64,000 bases of DNA from Megascapheus bottae (lineage: Eukaryota; Chordata; Mammalia; Rodentia; Geomyidae), in NCBI GenBank assembly GCA_024803745.1, contig JANJXV010000010.1, positions 31,021,525 to 31,085,524 of the forward strand, read 5' to 3'. Made by a program: the position numbers and the translations under genes. Below, in pieces: positions 11,842-24,182 of the stretch (its first letter is position 1; each line of letters starts with the position of its first letter). Under the pieces are notes generated by a model. It was given only the letters and a program-made list of their open reading frames with translations, searched no databases and was not told the origin of the DNA.

Positions 11842-12048
11842 TTTTTTTTTTTTTTTTTTTTTTTGCCAGTCCTGGCCTGGGCTAAGGGCCTGAGCACTGT
11901 CCTTGGACTTTCTCAAGGCTAGAACTCTACCACTTGAGCCTCAGCACCACTTCTGGCTTTTTTCTATGTATGTGGTACCAAGGAATCGAACCCGGGTCTT
12001 CGTGCATGCTAGGCAAGCACTTTAACCATTAGGCTAATCTCCCGGCCC
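11842..12048 (-). mobile_element. IDL-Geo SINE, young, with perfect target-site duplication
   Basis: Near-intact dimer in reverse. The T-run marks its A-tail and the right end reads ...CTCCCGGCCC. CTCAAGACTCTT flanks it at 11830-11841 and 12049-12060, a perfect 12-bp target-site duplication. Confidence 0.95.

Positions 12049-12060
12049 CTCAAGACTCTT

Positions 12061-12993
12061 ATTATGAGCTAAATGTCTATTGTGGCTAGACTACCTCATA
12101 TATTTACTGCCATGGTTCATTTGTGGGCAGGTCTTTTAGTTTGGGGTTGGACTTACTCCTAAGTGTAAGGCTTCTAAGTTTAAGACCCAGCAGGATGTCA
12201 GATCTTGTCCATATGGCAGTCACAGGATTCTGTAAGAAAGACCTGAAGCAGGAAAAGCCTCTCTGGTGGTGTAAGCTTGCAGGCAGATGTATTATTCTGC
12301 CACATCTTATCATCTAGAGCAAATCATAAGTCAGTTCCTATTCAAGGAAGTGGGGAAATAGACTCCATCTCTTTCTGAGAGGAACTACAAAATCACATTG
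12401 TAAAGTTTGGATAATTAAGGTCCGTTTTGCAGTCAGTTTAGTGCTATGCCTTCAATTAGTATGAAAGAATATGTGAAAGTAAGAGGTTTCCATTCCCTTT
12501 AATTAAATTAAAGTCAATGTTTTTCCATGCTGGCATCAAACTTAAAGCCTTGTGCCTGCTGAGCTGTATCCCAGAGCATTTCAATTTGACATTTCTGCTT
12601 AGATTCTTTGGTGGTACAGGGTAGAAATTGTGGCTAAGAGGAATATATGTGTAGATATGAAAATATATGAATAGAGAGTTTGGGATAGATCATAGATCAA
12701 TCAATCATGTGAAATTTGGGAAGGATAGGAACACTGGACTAACAGCTACACAAGAAGACCAAATAGACAATATATTCAGAAGTACTACTTTTGGAATTCA
12801 GATTTCCTAAGGAGTTCTGTAGGCCTTGGCTAAAGAATCCTTGTTTCTAAATTTCATGCAAAGGGGCTGAACAATTCTTCAAAGTGAAATGTAGTTCATT
12901 GCCAGGTAGATGGAATTCAGGAAGGCTGATATAACACTATTCCCTTCTAAGTTTAAACAGCCTCATTCTAGAACATACAATCTAATAGAGCTT
12061..12993. other. Unique sequence, no gene seen
   Basis: Possible tRNA-like SINE scrap at 12515-12580 ('gtgcctgctgagctgtatcc'). 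Otherwise nothing. Confidence 0.45.

Positions 12994-13190
12994 TGGCACT
13001 GTCCTTGAGCTTTTTTCCTCAAGGCTAGAGCTCTACTACTTGAGCCACCGCTCTACTTTTTTCTTTTTTGTGGTTAATTGGAGATAATAGTTTTGTGGAC
13101 TTTTCTACCTGGGCCAGCTTTGAAATGTGATCCTCAGAATAGCTCCTGAGTAGCCAGGATTATAGGCATGAACCACTAGCTCTTGGCCCA
12994..13190 (-). mobile_element. 7SL/B1-like + tRNA-like composite SINE, old
   Basis: Reads from the tRNA-like right half (CAAGGCTAGAGCTCTACTAC) through a 'ggttaattggagataat' linker to a B1-like head (CTCCTGAGTAGCCAGGATTA). The tail is lost. Confidence 0.75.

Positions 13191-13729
13191 TCCTGAAATT
13201 TTCAATGATTTTTAAAGAAAGATTTTTTTTCATTTTTGCCTTAGTTCTGCAAGTTGTCCAGCTGGTCTTGACTGAATTACCTCTCCTGTATAGCCTCCGG
13301 ATTCAAGCACAAACTATCACTTTCTCCCCGGGCTTTTCTGGAAGTGCACCAGTGGATGCTCAGTGAACAATTTGGAAATAAAACTTTGACTGGGTTAGGA
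13401 TGGGAACCAGTGGGAAAATGCTTCAGGGACAGTTTGTAGGTCTTGGGGGATCCAACTCCATTGTTCTCAGTAGGGGCCTTGGTGATACCCTGCCAGTGAC
13501 TTTTCTTCCTTCTCTGACCCACTTCCCCTGAGTCACCGTCAAGTGAAGATTATACCAGTTTTGCTTCAGGCTCTACATTTAGGAAAATCCATGCACAGGC
13601 ACCATCTGAAATTAAACAAGGGTTTCTACGAAGAAAAGTGGCTATCTGCCACAGTATGAGCCATAATGCTTGTGGCGTAATAAAGCAGAGTTATTCTCAG
13701 ATCCTGTCTTTTCAATGATGTCCAAAGCA

Positions 13730-13915
13730 GAAAAACATTTATTAAGTATCTTCCATATACCAGGCATTGTACTATTCTCGGATACAATTCTCTTACTTCA
13801 GTTGCGAAACAGCCATTAATCATTATTGCCATTTGCCAGATAATACCAAGAATCAGAGGAGTTGAGTGACTTTCAGTGCCCATCAGTAGAAGACAGAAAG
13901 TTAATACAAAGCGTT
13730..13915 (-). repeat. MIR fossil
   Basis: Antisense MIR order: 'catttattaagtatcttcc', 'accaggcattgtactattctc', then a 'cattattgccatttgccag' block. 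Good length, moderate divergence. Confidence 0.65.

Positions 13916-14970
13916 TAGGTATTCTTCCCAAGTGATCATTCTACTAAAAGAAATACATGAAGCTTAGACCAATTGTGGGATACTGTGGGGAGATGGGTAC
14001 CGCCTGTCCCTGAGCCTTGTGACCAATCATGAAGTACAGAGCTCTTTTTGCTGACTAGCAAGTACGCAGTAGTGCCAACAAAGAGTCAGGCTTTTGGTCC
14101 TTGTATAAAAATGTTCACAGTAGGTTTTGAGGAACAGGGCTGTAGCCAGCCCATTGCTCATGGGTTTTCTTTAAACGAAGCAACCTGGCAACAGTATTTT
14201 CCAAGACTGGCTAGACAGATCATTCTATTTTGCTTTGTCACTTTCAAGGGTGTAGCCAACCCTTTCCCAGAGTCAGTGCTGTGTGGCAGACTACATTTGC
14301 TAAGTGTCCTGGATAATGAGGTCAGTGTTTAAAGCAACAGATCATAGACTACAGGGACACCACTGTCTTTTTCCAGGGTGAGTTGGAAAAAGAAATTAGA
14401 CACTGGTCCAGACGATGTCTCCAATACTAGATGAATTGGCAAAAGGTGCCAGAGCCTGGCTAGCAGTCAGCAGCAGGACTGAAGAAGGAACTGAAACATT
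14501 ACTTTCTAAAAGGACTTTTGTTTTAGACATAGTACATATAAGGTGAGAGTTTCTTCTCTGGGATAACAAAGAATGGAATTTGTATAGTATAAAATTACTA
14601 CATGATGAATTGAGTTAAAATTAACAACTTTTTAAGAGGCACCCTCCAGATTTTAATCATGTAAATAAATTACCTCAGGATTTATGGGATACATTTTAGT
14701 GTGTTACCACTTTTTGCTCATTTGTTTTCCCCAATTTTTTTCTGACTACCATTTAACAAGACATTGAAGCAATGGTCACCAACCTTGTTTTGGAGTCTCT
14801 CAGCAATAGAATACCTTGTGCCTAAGTCTCTAATGTAGTTGTATTTATGAATTTAAAATTGTATTACTGGAGTGATGCAATAATATTTTGTTTAAAATGT
14901 AAAACACCAGAATTAAAAATTAAAAGATAAGCTAAGTATCAATTTAAAATAAATTGAAAACAGTACAGAA
13916..14970. other. Unique sequence, no gene seen
   Basis: A 94-codon open frame at 14048-14332 shows no recognisable motif and no splice or promoter context, so I do not call it. Confidence 0.45.

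Positions 14971-15140
14971 AGCTGGGTGCTGGTAGCTCACAAAACTTGT
15001 CTATTCTGGAGGCTGACATCTGAGAATTGCAGTTCAAAGCCAGTTTGGGCAAGAATGTTCATGAGACTCTTATCTCCAATAAGCAACTCAAGTGTTTCAA
15101 GTGGTAGAGTGCTAGCCTTGAGCAAAAGAAGCTCAGAGAT
14971..15140 (+). mobile_element. 7SL/B1-like + tRNA-like composite SINE
   Basis: Head AGCTGGGTGCTGGTAGCTCA and CAGTTCAAAGCCAG, linker CATGAGACTCTTATCTCCAA, then tRNA-like GTGGTAGAGTGCTAGCCTTG. The 3' part runs into a CA repeat. Confidence 0.82.

Positions 15141-15143
15141 ACA

Positions 15144-15192
<49 letters not shown>
15141..15192. repeat. (CA)n microsatellite
   Basis: A near-perfect CA run joining a SINE on the left to an L1 3' fragment on the right. Confidence 0.95.

Positions 15193-15196
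<4 letters not shown>

Positions 15197-15204
15197 AAAA
15201 GCAC

Positions 15205-15574
15205 AAGTCAAGCGAGGCAAGTCAAGACCAAAGGAACAGAAGGCACATGGTATCCTTAATATGTGGTGATTAGATCCAAACAGTACAAGAGTGAGGACTC
15301 AATATTTGCATACTCAATGCTATGGACATGGTATTGAAAATATAAACACAACTACATAGACATAAAAATCTATGACTCCATAGACTTAATGTTTTAGTAC
15401 ATAGATTAATATGTATCTCTGACATACAAACCCTCAGCCTAATTTTAATTATGCTCTAAAATCTAAGTACCAGTAATTGTATAAAGAGATTCCCTTCTTG
15501 AATACTTGTTTGTCAAATACGTTATTTGAAATAAGATGTAAAAACAATGTTAATAAATTCTTTAATAAAAAATA
15205..15574 (+). mobile_element. L1 3' UTR fragment (subfamily A)
   Basis: Matches 9597-9966 almost base for base, including 'gtatccttaatatgtgg', 'ccctcagcctaattttaatt' and the end 'aataaattctttaataaa'. Heavily 5'-truncated. 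Confidence 0.88.

Positions 15575-15689
15575 ACTGCTTTTGCAAATAGAGAAATATG
15601 ATGAAATATAAATACTTTGTTTTAAAAAGAGACAGTTTGTTTCCAAATTTTAGACTAGCTAAGTGTGTAATAATACTCTTTAAATTTAG

Positions 15690-15935
15690 GGTTTTATTTC
15701 AATGTTTTGCCCATACTCACAAAACTGAGCAACCTCACCAGTACCGAGTTTTACCATATTTTTTTTCCACCTTCCCTAAGAAACTTCATCCTCATTAATG
15801 ATTGCCTTGTTTCTTTCTATCCTTATCCTTGGCAACAGCTCATCAGTTTTCTGTTTCTGTGGATTTGCTTTTGTTGGACAAATCATATGAATGGCATGAT
15901 ACAATATATGGTCTTTTTTAAACACATAGGTATGT
15690..15935 (-). mobile_element. Old L1-related fragment (tentative)
   Basis: 'tttctgtggatttgctttt' and 'gacaaatcatatgaatggca' with 'caatatatggtctttt' are in the order of a common antisense L1 segment. Strongly diverged. Confidence 0.4.

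Positions 15936-16220
15936 AATTTACTAAAGCTCTTCCTTTAGGAGATTTGAAAAAGTTTAGTAACTTTTTCCAAGTTTCAAAA
16001 GAATTTTGTAAGGTTGTTATGCTTTTAGAGTTTCAGCGACAAAACCTCTGGTCTAGGAAAATCTTTCCCATGATTAATTTACAAAATAATCTTTTCATGT
16101 TGGATTGTTTCAAGAGGGCTTAATTTTCTTTTGGAAAGGTCATACTAAAAGAGTTAGAAATGTCACCTCAATTTAATGAAATTCATTTGCATTTATAGCT
16201 ATCTTGCTCTCTTGGGAGTT

Positions 16221-16480
16221 GTTTTTTTTTTTGTTTTGTTTTTGTGGGTCATGGGACTTGAACTCTGGCCCTGAGCTCTGGACCTGGGCTCTTCATCTCA
16301 GGGCTACCGCCTTACCTTGGGAGCTACAGCCCCACTTCCCGTTTTCTAGTGATTAATTGGAGATAAGTGTCTTGTGGTCTTTTGTGGTCTTCTGTACCCT
16401 GGCTAGCTTTGCACTGAGATCCTATGATCTCAGCCTCCTGAGTAGCTAGGATTACAGGTGTGAGCCACCACACTTGGCTC
16221..16480 (-). mobile_element. 7SL/B1-like + tRNA-like composite SINE
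   Basis: T-rich tail, right half 'ggacttgaactctggccctg', the linker 'gattaattggagataagtg' and a clear B1-like head CCTGAGTAGCTAGGATTACA. Confidence 0.85.

Positions 16481-16611
16481 ATAAGAGTTTTTGCCGAAAA
16501 TATTTTTAAGCTATATGTTTGAGAGCATGGTAGTAAAACCATATCATACGATCTGTTGGCTTTTTTATTTTCCTTTCTTTAATATCTCATTCCATCTTTA
16601 TTATTTCCTTT

Positions 16612-16860
16612 CTTTTTCTTTTTTCTTTGCAGGTCCTGGGGCTTGAATTCAGGGCTTGGGCTCTGTCCCTGAATCTCTCTGTGCTCAAGGCTAGCACTCT
16701 ACCACTTGAGCCACAGTGCTACTTCCAATTTTTTTCTGAATAGTTTATTGGAGATAATTTTCTTGTGACTTTCTTGCCCGGGCTGGCTTTGAACCACAAT
16801 TCTCGGATCTCAACCTCCTGAGTAACTAGGATTACAGGTGCGAGCCACAGGTGCTAGGCT
16612..16860 (-). mobile_element. 7SL/B1-like + tRNA-like composite SINE
   Basis: Same order as the neighbouring copy: right half with CAAGGCTAGCACTCTACCAC, linker 'tttattggagataattttc', then head 'cctgagtaactaggattac'. 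First of a run of three reverse SINEs. Confidence 0.85.

Positions 16861-16877
16861 TTGTGTATACATTTTTT

Positions 16878-17079
16878 GTTTTGTTTTGTTTTTGCCAATG
16901 CTGGGGCTTGAATTTTAGGGCCTGAGCGCTGTCCTTGGGCAATCTCAAAGCTAGAGCTCTACCACTTGAGCCACAGCACCACTTCTGGCTTTTTTCTATG
17001 TATGTGGTACTGAGTAATTGAATCTGGGTCTTCATGCATGCTAAGCAAACACTCTACGACTAGGCCAAACTCCCAGCCT
16878..17079 (-). mobile_element. IDL-Geo SINE with near-perfect target-site duplication
   Basis: Complete reverse dimer. TGTGTATACATTTTTT (16862-16877) and TGTTTATACATTTTTT (17080-17095) differ at one base and mark a 16-bp duplication. Confidence 0.92.

Positions 17080-17215
17080 TGTTTATACATTTTTTAAGAG
17101 TGATTTTGATACGCTTTCTCAAACCTTCTAAATTGGTTGTTACTAATTTCTCACCTTTGTTTTGTTTTTATTGTCAATTTCTAATCTATTGAAGACTATA
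17201 ATTTGTCTCTAGGAG

Positions 17216-17262
17216 CTGCATGCTAGGCAAGCACTCTACCACTAGGCCAAACTCCCAGCCCT
17216..17262 (-). mobile_element. IDL monomer fragment
   Basis: Only the left-half end is present: GCATGCTAGGCAAGCACTCT through CTCCCAGCCCT. Confidence 0.7.

Positions 17263-17371
17263 ACAAATTTTAATTGTATTTTAATCATTGCCTTTCAAGT
17301 GACTTCTCCTAAATAATATATCAGTGTTGACCCATGAGTTATTTAATAGTGTGATTTTAAAATTTTTTCAT

Positions 17372-17597
17372 AAGCTGGGTGCTGGTGGCTCTGGGCACTG
17401 GCTTGTAATCCTAGCTAGGAGGCTGAGATCTGAGGATCACAGTTCAAAGCCAGCCCGGGCACAGAAAGCCCATGAGGCTCTTATCTCCAAGTAACCACCA
17501 GAAAACTGTGGCTCAAGGGGTAGAGTGCTAGCCTTGAGTTGAAGAGCTCAGGGACAGCACTCAGGCCCAGAATTCAAGCCCCATGACCGAAAAAAAA
17372..17597 (+). mobile_element. 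7SL/B1-like + tRNA-like composite SINE, well preserved
   Basis: Useful reference copy. Head: AGCTGGGTGCTGGTGGCTCT and CTAGGAGGCTGAGATCTGAG. Linker: CATGAGGCTCTTATCTCCAA. Right half: CTGTGGCTCAAGGGGTAGAG to AATTCAAGCCCC, then a short A-tail. The right half closely resembles that of IDL-Geo. Confidence 0.9.

Positions 17598-18780
17598 TTC
17601 TCTTATATAGGGTCTTTATTTTTATCAACATAGTCCACTACTGATCCTTGAACTTTGTTGAGATATGTTTTGTTGCTTACATGGTGAATTTCTGCAAATA
17701 CTTGCCCAGTGTTATCCAAGTTATAGTGCTGTCTACACAGTCTCCATGTAAAACTGTTCTTATTTTAAATACTTCAAAGGTTACACTTCGGTTATACTAT
17801 TAATACAGCTTCAGCCAGCTCTCAAGTTAAATGGAAGTCTCTCCAAGCTTTCCCACACTTCTAACTGCAACTTAGGGGTGGGTCCCCGAACCACATTCAG
17901 GTTCTGTAATGCAAAGAAGGACTCCCAGAGCTCCTGGAAAGCTGTTATGCAATTGTGGTATACTAAAGGTTTTAGTTTAGCTTTACCTTTTAAAACAGCA
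18001 CTTACTTAGATACTGGTGTTTTAAGAAATTTATTCTGTTGTGCTTAACTTTTAACTGAAAAGTTTGTTATGCTGGTCCTTTATTTCTAATTACTAATTTG
18101 AGTAGAAATTTCCATATATAATCATCTTTTTACCTAGCTATTTTCATATACTGCTAGCCTTTTTTTTCCTTCAGTTCTTTTGAATTGAAAGTTTCATTCT
18201 CCTTTTATTGTTCTATTCTTTTTCAGTTTGCAGTGTGTGCATTAAATCTGTAACATTTTGGAGGTTACACTTAGATCTTTAGAACATATACTTGAAGCGT
18301 AAATGTAATAAGTTGATTTCTTTAAACAAATGAGTTTGAATGTCTGACACAAGATTGCCTCTTCCACCTTATCTACTATTATTGCCCAGTTTTGGGGTCT
18401 CTTATTGTTTTTTTTATCTCCAGAATAGAAGTAGCTTGTCTAGCATGTATAAGGCACTGGTTTCAATCTGCAGTGTTGCTAAAAATAAGAAACATAGGCA
18501 CTATATTTATATTTTTTCATGTGTTTCTTCTGCTCCTTGTCATTCCCCATGGTACTCTTCACATCTCAACGTTTTCTATATTATCTCTTTGCCTCCCATG
18601 CTATTGTATATTATCTCTTTGTCTTTGTAGGCTGCTGCCCTTCTGAGCTCTTTCTTCAGATTAACTTTCTAGTTCCCCAATCACAACAGGATTCTAGCCC
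18701 ATGTAAGAAACTCAGGAAGTGAAACATTTAAAGCAATCTATCAAAACAATTAAGAGTTACTCAGCTATGGCCAATCCTCC
17598..18780. other. Unique T-rich sequence, no gene seen
   Basis: A 15-base repeat TATATTATCTCTTTG-like occurs twice near 18580 and 18610. Otherwise plain. Confidence 0.45.

Positions 18781-18970
18781 TTTTTTTATTTTTGCCAATC
18801 CTGGGGATTGTACACAGGCCAAGGCACTGTCCTTGGGCTTTCTCAAGGCTGGCACTCTACCACTTAAGCCACAACACTTCCGGCTTTTTCTGTGTATGTG
18901 GTATGGAGGAATCAAACCCAGTGCTTCATGCATGCTAGTCAAGCACTCTACCAGTAGGCCATGGCCCCCA
18781..18970 (-). mobile_element. IDL-Geo SINE, diverged
   Basis: Both halves are recognisable in reverse (TTTGCCAATCCTGGGG at the tail side, CTTCATGCATGCTAGTCAAG in the left half) with small deletions. 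Confidence 0.82.

Positions 18971-19706
18971 ACTTTCCTAGTTTTTTACTCTGGCTTCCCA
19001 CAGAGCAGCAAAGCAGAGAAGGACAAATCTGTGACCCAGATCAATCACATAAAGGCTCACTTTTCTAGTTAGCTTGAATATAGCTTCACTGCTCTACCAA
19101 CCTCCGGAGAAAAGCTGGATCCTTCGTAACTGTCACTATAACATTTGTGGACCTGACTGCTTTAGAGTCTTTACCAAACTTTAATGAGGGTGGCAAACTC
19201 TCCATAAACTATTTTAATTTAGATTGTCTTTGTTTTTAGCACCAATTCTTTTATGTTGACTTTTATACTTTTCAGTTAAAAAGTTCAGTTTGAATTTTTA
19301 AAAAACTGGTCCTCTTCTGTCTACTTCTTTTGCTATTGCTTTTGCTTGTATTAGTTTATTAAGTGCTGCATCCAGTGACTAAGAGCTGCAGTCTTTCTGA
19401 GGGTGCTTTTACTGCTTGTTTGTTGTACTTTCTGTTAAGAGTTGCCTCAGACCTGAATGATAGCACATCCTCAAGTTAACAGTTCCCCTCACTTCTCCTG
19501 GGCACCTGAGAACCTCCAAAATTACTTCTCTGTTTGGAAGATACCGCTTGCAAGTGAAATGGACAGTGTCCTTGTATAAATTTTGAAATAAAATATGATA
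19601 GTAATATAGTTTCCCACTAATGAGGTATGTAATATTCTAATATTACATAATATTTGACTATTTTTCTAAACTCCTAAACAAATACTGAAAAAATATCCTC
19701 TATAAG
18971..19706. other. Unique sequence, no gene seen
   Basis: No exon or repeat recognised. Confidence 0.45.

Positions 19707-19717
19707 AAGTAATTCTA

Positions 19718-19862
19718 GGGGGTGGGGGAGAGAAATGGTGACCAAGACATGAGAAAGGGTATCAATGTTTGTGAAGTAATGTACCTTCTCTCTGGTGAAT
19801 ATAATGTAACCCTTCTATTAACCACAATAAAAAATATATGGAAAAAAGGTGAAAAGAAAAAA
19718..19862 (+). mobile_element. Very short L1-type 3' end (subfamily B) with its own target-site duplication
   Basis: About 145 bases of the 3' UTR module ('gaccaagacatgagaaaggg', 'gtgaagtaatgtacctt', 'aatgtaacccttctattaac') end in an A-rich tail. 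AAGTAATTCTA at 19707-19717 and 19863-19873 is an 11-bp duplication, which shows that this severely truncated piece was an independent insertion. Confidence 0.8.

Positions 19863-19894
19863 AAGTAATTCTAATATAAGAAAATGTTTTAACA

Positions 19895-20112
19895 GGGGAC
19901 AGGAGTTTGGCCTAGTGGTAGAGTGCTTGCCTAGCATGCACGAAGACCCGGGTTTGATTCCTCGGTACCACATACTTAGAAAAAAGCTGGAAGTGGTGCT
20001 AAGGCTCAAGTGGTAGAGCTCTAGCCTTGAGAAAAATCCAAGGACAGTGGTCAGGCCCTGAGCTTAAGCCCAGGACTGGCAAAAAAAAAAAAAAAAAAAA
20101 AAGAAAGAAAAA
19895..20112 (+). mobile_element. IDL-Geo SINE, young, with 17-bp target-site duplication
   Basis: Near-intact dimer with a long A-tail. AAGAAAATGTTTTAACA occurs at 19878-19894 and 20113-20129 without mismatch. 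Confidence 0.96.

Positions 20113-20229
20113 AAGAAAATGTTTTAACAAAACAACCATAACACATTATTTCCTTTAGTACTGGGCATAGCAAGTTTTAATGTGTGTGCATTTTTCCTCC
20201 CTAGAAAATTATTTCAAAACAAAACACAA

Positions 20230-20300
20230 ACCTCAAGGTCAGTGGTAGAGTGCATGTTTAGCATACTCAAGGTCCAAGGTTCATTTCTCAGCAACAAACT
20230..20300 (+). mobile_element. ID-like tRNA SINE fragment
   Basis: 'ggtcagtggtagagtgcatg' and 'ccaaggttcatttctcagc' give weak A and B boxes. No right monomer. Confidence 0.55.

Positions 20301-21471
20301 TGAAAATAATTTGCCTGTACTGCCTCAGAACTCACAATTCTTACAGAAACACTAGTGACTAGATCTTAATGGTATTGGTACAGATCATGATTTTTTTTTT
20401 AAATTCCTACAAAGCTCCAGTTCATCCACCATTACAGATACTGAGTTTTATGAGACTGTACTAGAGATACAAATCTAAGTAAGGCAGGAATTCCCAACCC
20501 AGTGTGGAACAGATGAACAACCATGAAAAGAAACTGCTTTGGCAAATGCTCTTACAAGTAAGTCTTAGGAAGTGTGCAGACAGGAGGGAATCATTCAGAG
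20601 GTATGGAAAGGGTCACAAGGGAGGGTCATTTTAGGTCTGCTAGGAAGCTAAGGAGAATTTTCCAGGGACTAGGATCCCTGACAAAGATCCAGTTTCCTGA
20701 TTGATCAGATCTACAAAAGAAGTTCTACTTAGAAGCTAAAAGGTAGTTCAGAATTCAAGAGAAATTTTATCCTACTGGAGAGAGTAGGACCCTTGAGGCG
20801 AGAAAACTTGGTCTAGTTTCAGTTGGCTAAACAGAATTTTTTTTTCAGAAATGAGAAAATTCTAATTCTTAACTCACTAGCTGTCACACTAATATTTCAC
20901 AGAACCTGAAATTAGTTCCTGCTTGCATTTTGTACCCTGACAACAATTTTTTCCTGTAGTATATAATTTCTCAAGGTCTGAGTGGGTGCCAGTAGGGCAT
21001 CGTGCTAAGAAGTACAGATAGACCACCAGGATGAAGGACACATTGCCTCTACCCCTTCCTTCCCTTTCTCACTGTTCAATTCTTTGACTGAAAGCATTAG
21101 GAGAGAAAGCTGAACCAGATACTCAAGCATGATATTTCACATGAGATCACTGTGCTTTGGAGGAAAGAGTATTAACAAATAACAGATATCTACATTTATA
21201 TTTTAGCACAAGAGAGGAGAGTCTTCTGAGAAGGGTTCATTTGGAGGGGAGAAAGCTAGTGCTGGAACAAGCATACTCCTGGAGGTCATTCCTAGAAGTC
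21301 AGTCCTGGACTTCATATGAGAAAGAAGCCAACGCAGGCAGACAAAATCAGGAGAAGCTGAGGGTAGGGAAGTAAGTAAAACTTGAGTCCCTGAAAAGCTG
21401 AAGATGAGAAGAATAAGCTCCCTTGGTTCCGAAAAAGCTGATGTACTGGGGTAGGAACAAAGGAATTGAAA
20301..21471. other. Unique sequence, no gene seen
   Basis: Somewhat purine-rich; short open frames only. Confidence 0.45.

Positions 21472-21484
21472 CTGGGATTTTTTT

Positions 21485-21676
21485 TTTTTGCCAGTTTTGG
21501 GGCTTGAACTCAGGGCCTGAGCACTGTCCTTGGACTTTTCTCAAGCCTAGAGCTCTACCACTTGAGTCACAGCACCACTTCCAGTGTTTTCTATGTATGT
21601 GGTACCAAGGAATCAACCCAGGTCTTCGTGCATGCTAGGCCAGCACTCTACCACTAGGCCAAACCCTGGCTCCAAG
21485..21676 (-). mobile_element. IDL-Geo SINE with target-site duplication
   Basis: Reverse dimer with a few deletions. 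CTGGGATTTTTTT flanks it at 21472-21484 and 21677-21689, with the usual ambiguity in the T-run. Confidence 0.9.

Positions 21677-22370
21677 CTGGGATTTTTTTAATCCTAGGCT
21701 TGAAGTCTGGTAGTTTCATATTAGGAGTGGCTGCTCAGACATGGTGAAGTACAGAGAAGGGAGATTTGCTACATGGCAGCCATAGAAGACAGTACTTCAG
21801 TACATTGTTGGCTGTCTTCAGCGGTACAGACATTGTCCTTAGCTTCAATAGGGAGAGTTAGAGTAGGAAATCAGATAGGTATGCACAGGTAAAAGCAAGT
21901 CTAGGCCACAGGTATGACTGGTTGACCATTAGCTCAGTCTTTTGTCTCAGTCTTATGGGTGGAAAGTCTGTAGCTAGTTTTTGGTCCTTTTCTTCAGGAT
22001 GATAAGAAGTCATTGCTTGTCTAAGGGGGCAGTTCACCTTTTGTCACAAGTTGCTTATCAATGAATTCTGTTCTTTCTGGAACACAGGCCATTAAAAAGT
22101 GAACTGCAGGAAAGAATAACTCAATTCAAATGACACAGATACAAGGTACTTTACCAGCTCAGTTAAAGAAGCTTTTAGGTTGCCTCTTACAGTCTAGCTG
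22201 GAGCAAGGGCAGGAGAAAAGTAAGTGGGAAACTAATTATGATGCCTCATCTGTGAATGATGACAAGGCAATGACATAGCCATAGGAAATAATCCAAATAA
22301 CAGTTACCAAACAGTCGTTGTAGGCTGGAGACAGTGAAGCTTAGAGTTCTTTATAAAGATGGGTCCATCA

Positions 22371-22577
22371 GGGGCCGGGAGTTTGGCCTAGTGGCTAAAG
22401 TGCTTGCCTAGCATGCATGAAGACCCGGGTTCGATTCCTTGGTACCACATACATAGAAAAAAGCCAGAAGTGGTGCTGAGGCTCAAGAGCTAGAGCTGTA
22501 GCCTTGAAAAGTCCAAGGACAGTGCTCAGGCCCTGAGCTCAAGCCCAGGACTGGCCAAAAAAAAAAAAAAAAAAAAA
22371..22577 (+). mobile_element. IDL-Geo SINE, young, with 16-bp target-site duplication
   Basis: One of the best-preserved copies, with GGCCTAGTGG and GGTTCGATTCC intact. AAAGATGGGTCCATCA occurs at 22355-22370 and again at 22578-22593 after the A-tail. Confidence 0.96.

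Positions 22578-22669
22578 AAAGATGGGTCCATCAATGCAGA
22601 CTCAGCTGGAGAGATAAAGGTTTCCACAGCTAAGCGGATCCAAGGGTAGTCTCTGCTACTTTCTGTTGC

Positions 22670-22832
22670 CTTCTCTCTTTGATTCAAGTTTATCATTCCT
22701 AAAATCAAGATGATCTTAAATACGATGTATTCATCATAAAGTTCTTATAAACTAAGGTTTATAAAGCAGTTAGTACGGTGCCTGAACATAGTGACCACTC
22801 AGCTATAATCACCATCATCAATATTATAAGAA
22670..22832 (+). repeat. MIR fossil, 3' part
   Basis: 'aagcagttagtacggtgcct' and 'gaacatagtgaccactcagc' match the late MIR order in diverged form. Confidence 0.6.

Positions 22833-23101
22833 AAAGCTGGTAAAGAATTAAAATGTGTTAGTGCTCTAGACTCTACAGGCATCCACTCTGAGTTATCTGA
22901 ATGAAGGGAAGCAGCTTGAAATGATTTTGTAATTTGTAGATATTTTAAAGCAATGTAATTCCAGCCTAGACATACAGAAATTCCCTCTTGCCTTGGCAGA
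23001 GTTTCAACTGACCTCCTTGTTACACTCTTTATGGGAAATATTTCTTATCTATAAGACAGAGAAGACACCCCTGGAATATGTAGAACCATGGAAAAGAAAT
23101 T

Positions 23102-23292
23102 GTTGCCAGTCCTGGGACTTGAACTCAGGGCCTGAGCAGTGTCTTTGGGCTTTTTTCTCAAGGCTGCTGCTGTACCATTTGATCCACAGCACCACTTGTG
23201 GCTTTTTTTCTATGCATGTGGTACTGAGGAATTGAACCCTGGTCTTCGGCATGCTAGGCTAGCACTCTTACTACTAGGCCAAACTCCCAACC
23102..23292 (-). mobile_element. IDL-Geo SINE with target-site duplication
   Basis: Complete reverse dimer. CCATGGAAAA is present at 23086-23095 and 23293-23302; a few extra bases lie between the left duplication and the element. Confidence 0.9.

Positions 23293-23640
23293 CCATGGAA
23301 AATATTTGTATGTAATCTATCTGATGCACATTTTAGATGAGTGAATAATGTGATATTTAAATTATTTCCTAATAACAGCACTAAAAATAGTTGTAGAGTT
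23401 TTGTTTATAGTTCCCCATTACCATTATGATAGTCCTAGGTTCAATCTGATGGATTTTTATGATAGATCCAGGCAGGAGCAGTTCAAGACACCCTTCCGAG
23501 ACTGGATCAGATTCAGCAGCTCTTAGGGACATCTGGCCAACCTCATATACATGAGGCAGAGAACCAAGAAACATGCCATGGAGAAGAGAATGACATTGTA
23601 ATCATGTAGGTCCTCCCAAACTTAGAAAGTTTTTGAGTTT

Positions 23641-23750
23641 TGCTTTTTGTTTATTCGTTTTTTGGCCTGAGATCAGAACTCAAACTTTGTATTGGATGAT
23701 TTTGCTCATTGGCTGTCTCTCTACCACCTGATCCATGCCTCCAACCCCTA
23641..23750 (-). mobile_element. Decayed tRNA-like SINE (tentative)
   Basis: 'tttggcctgagatcagaact' and 'ctctaccacctgatccatgc' recall a reverse SINE right half but with many changes. Confidence 0.35.

Positions 23751-24182
23751 GAAAGTTTCAAGGAAGATGTTTTCTTGAAGTGTAAAGGTCTGAAGGGACA
23801 GGACTGAGCCCAAGGCCCCTCATGACCCTGTGTAAGGTCAGATATCACCAAAATAGGGCTTCATTCAAAAATCTTTCCCTTTAGCATTCATTGAACACTT
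23901 AACAATATTGTCCTTCCCCCTATGGTTTTTATAAATGAATCTTATTAAAGTTAAAAAAAAAAAACCTTAGCCAAAAGAGAATCTTTTACACATGGGCCAT
24001 AAAATCTTCATCTTTTCTAATCATTTGTGTTGTTAACCTCTAAACAGTTTTCACACTGAGTTATATGCTTTAGGCTTTTACAACTGCAAATCTTGCTCCT
24101 CAAATATTCCACTGCTGAACAGGTCAGATTCCCCCAAAACACCTTCTTTTCCTGCATTACTTCCATTTCTGAGATATGTTTT

Noticed and set aside
13626..13931. 101-codon reverse open frame
   Set aside because: It largely coincides with a MIR fossil and shows no protein-like features.
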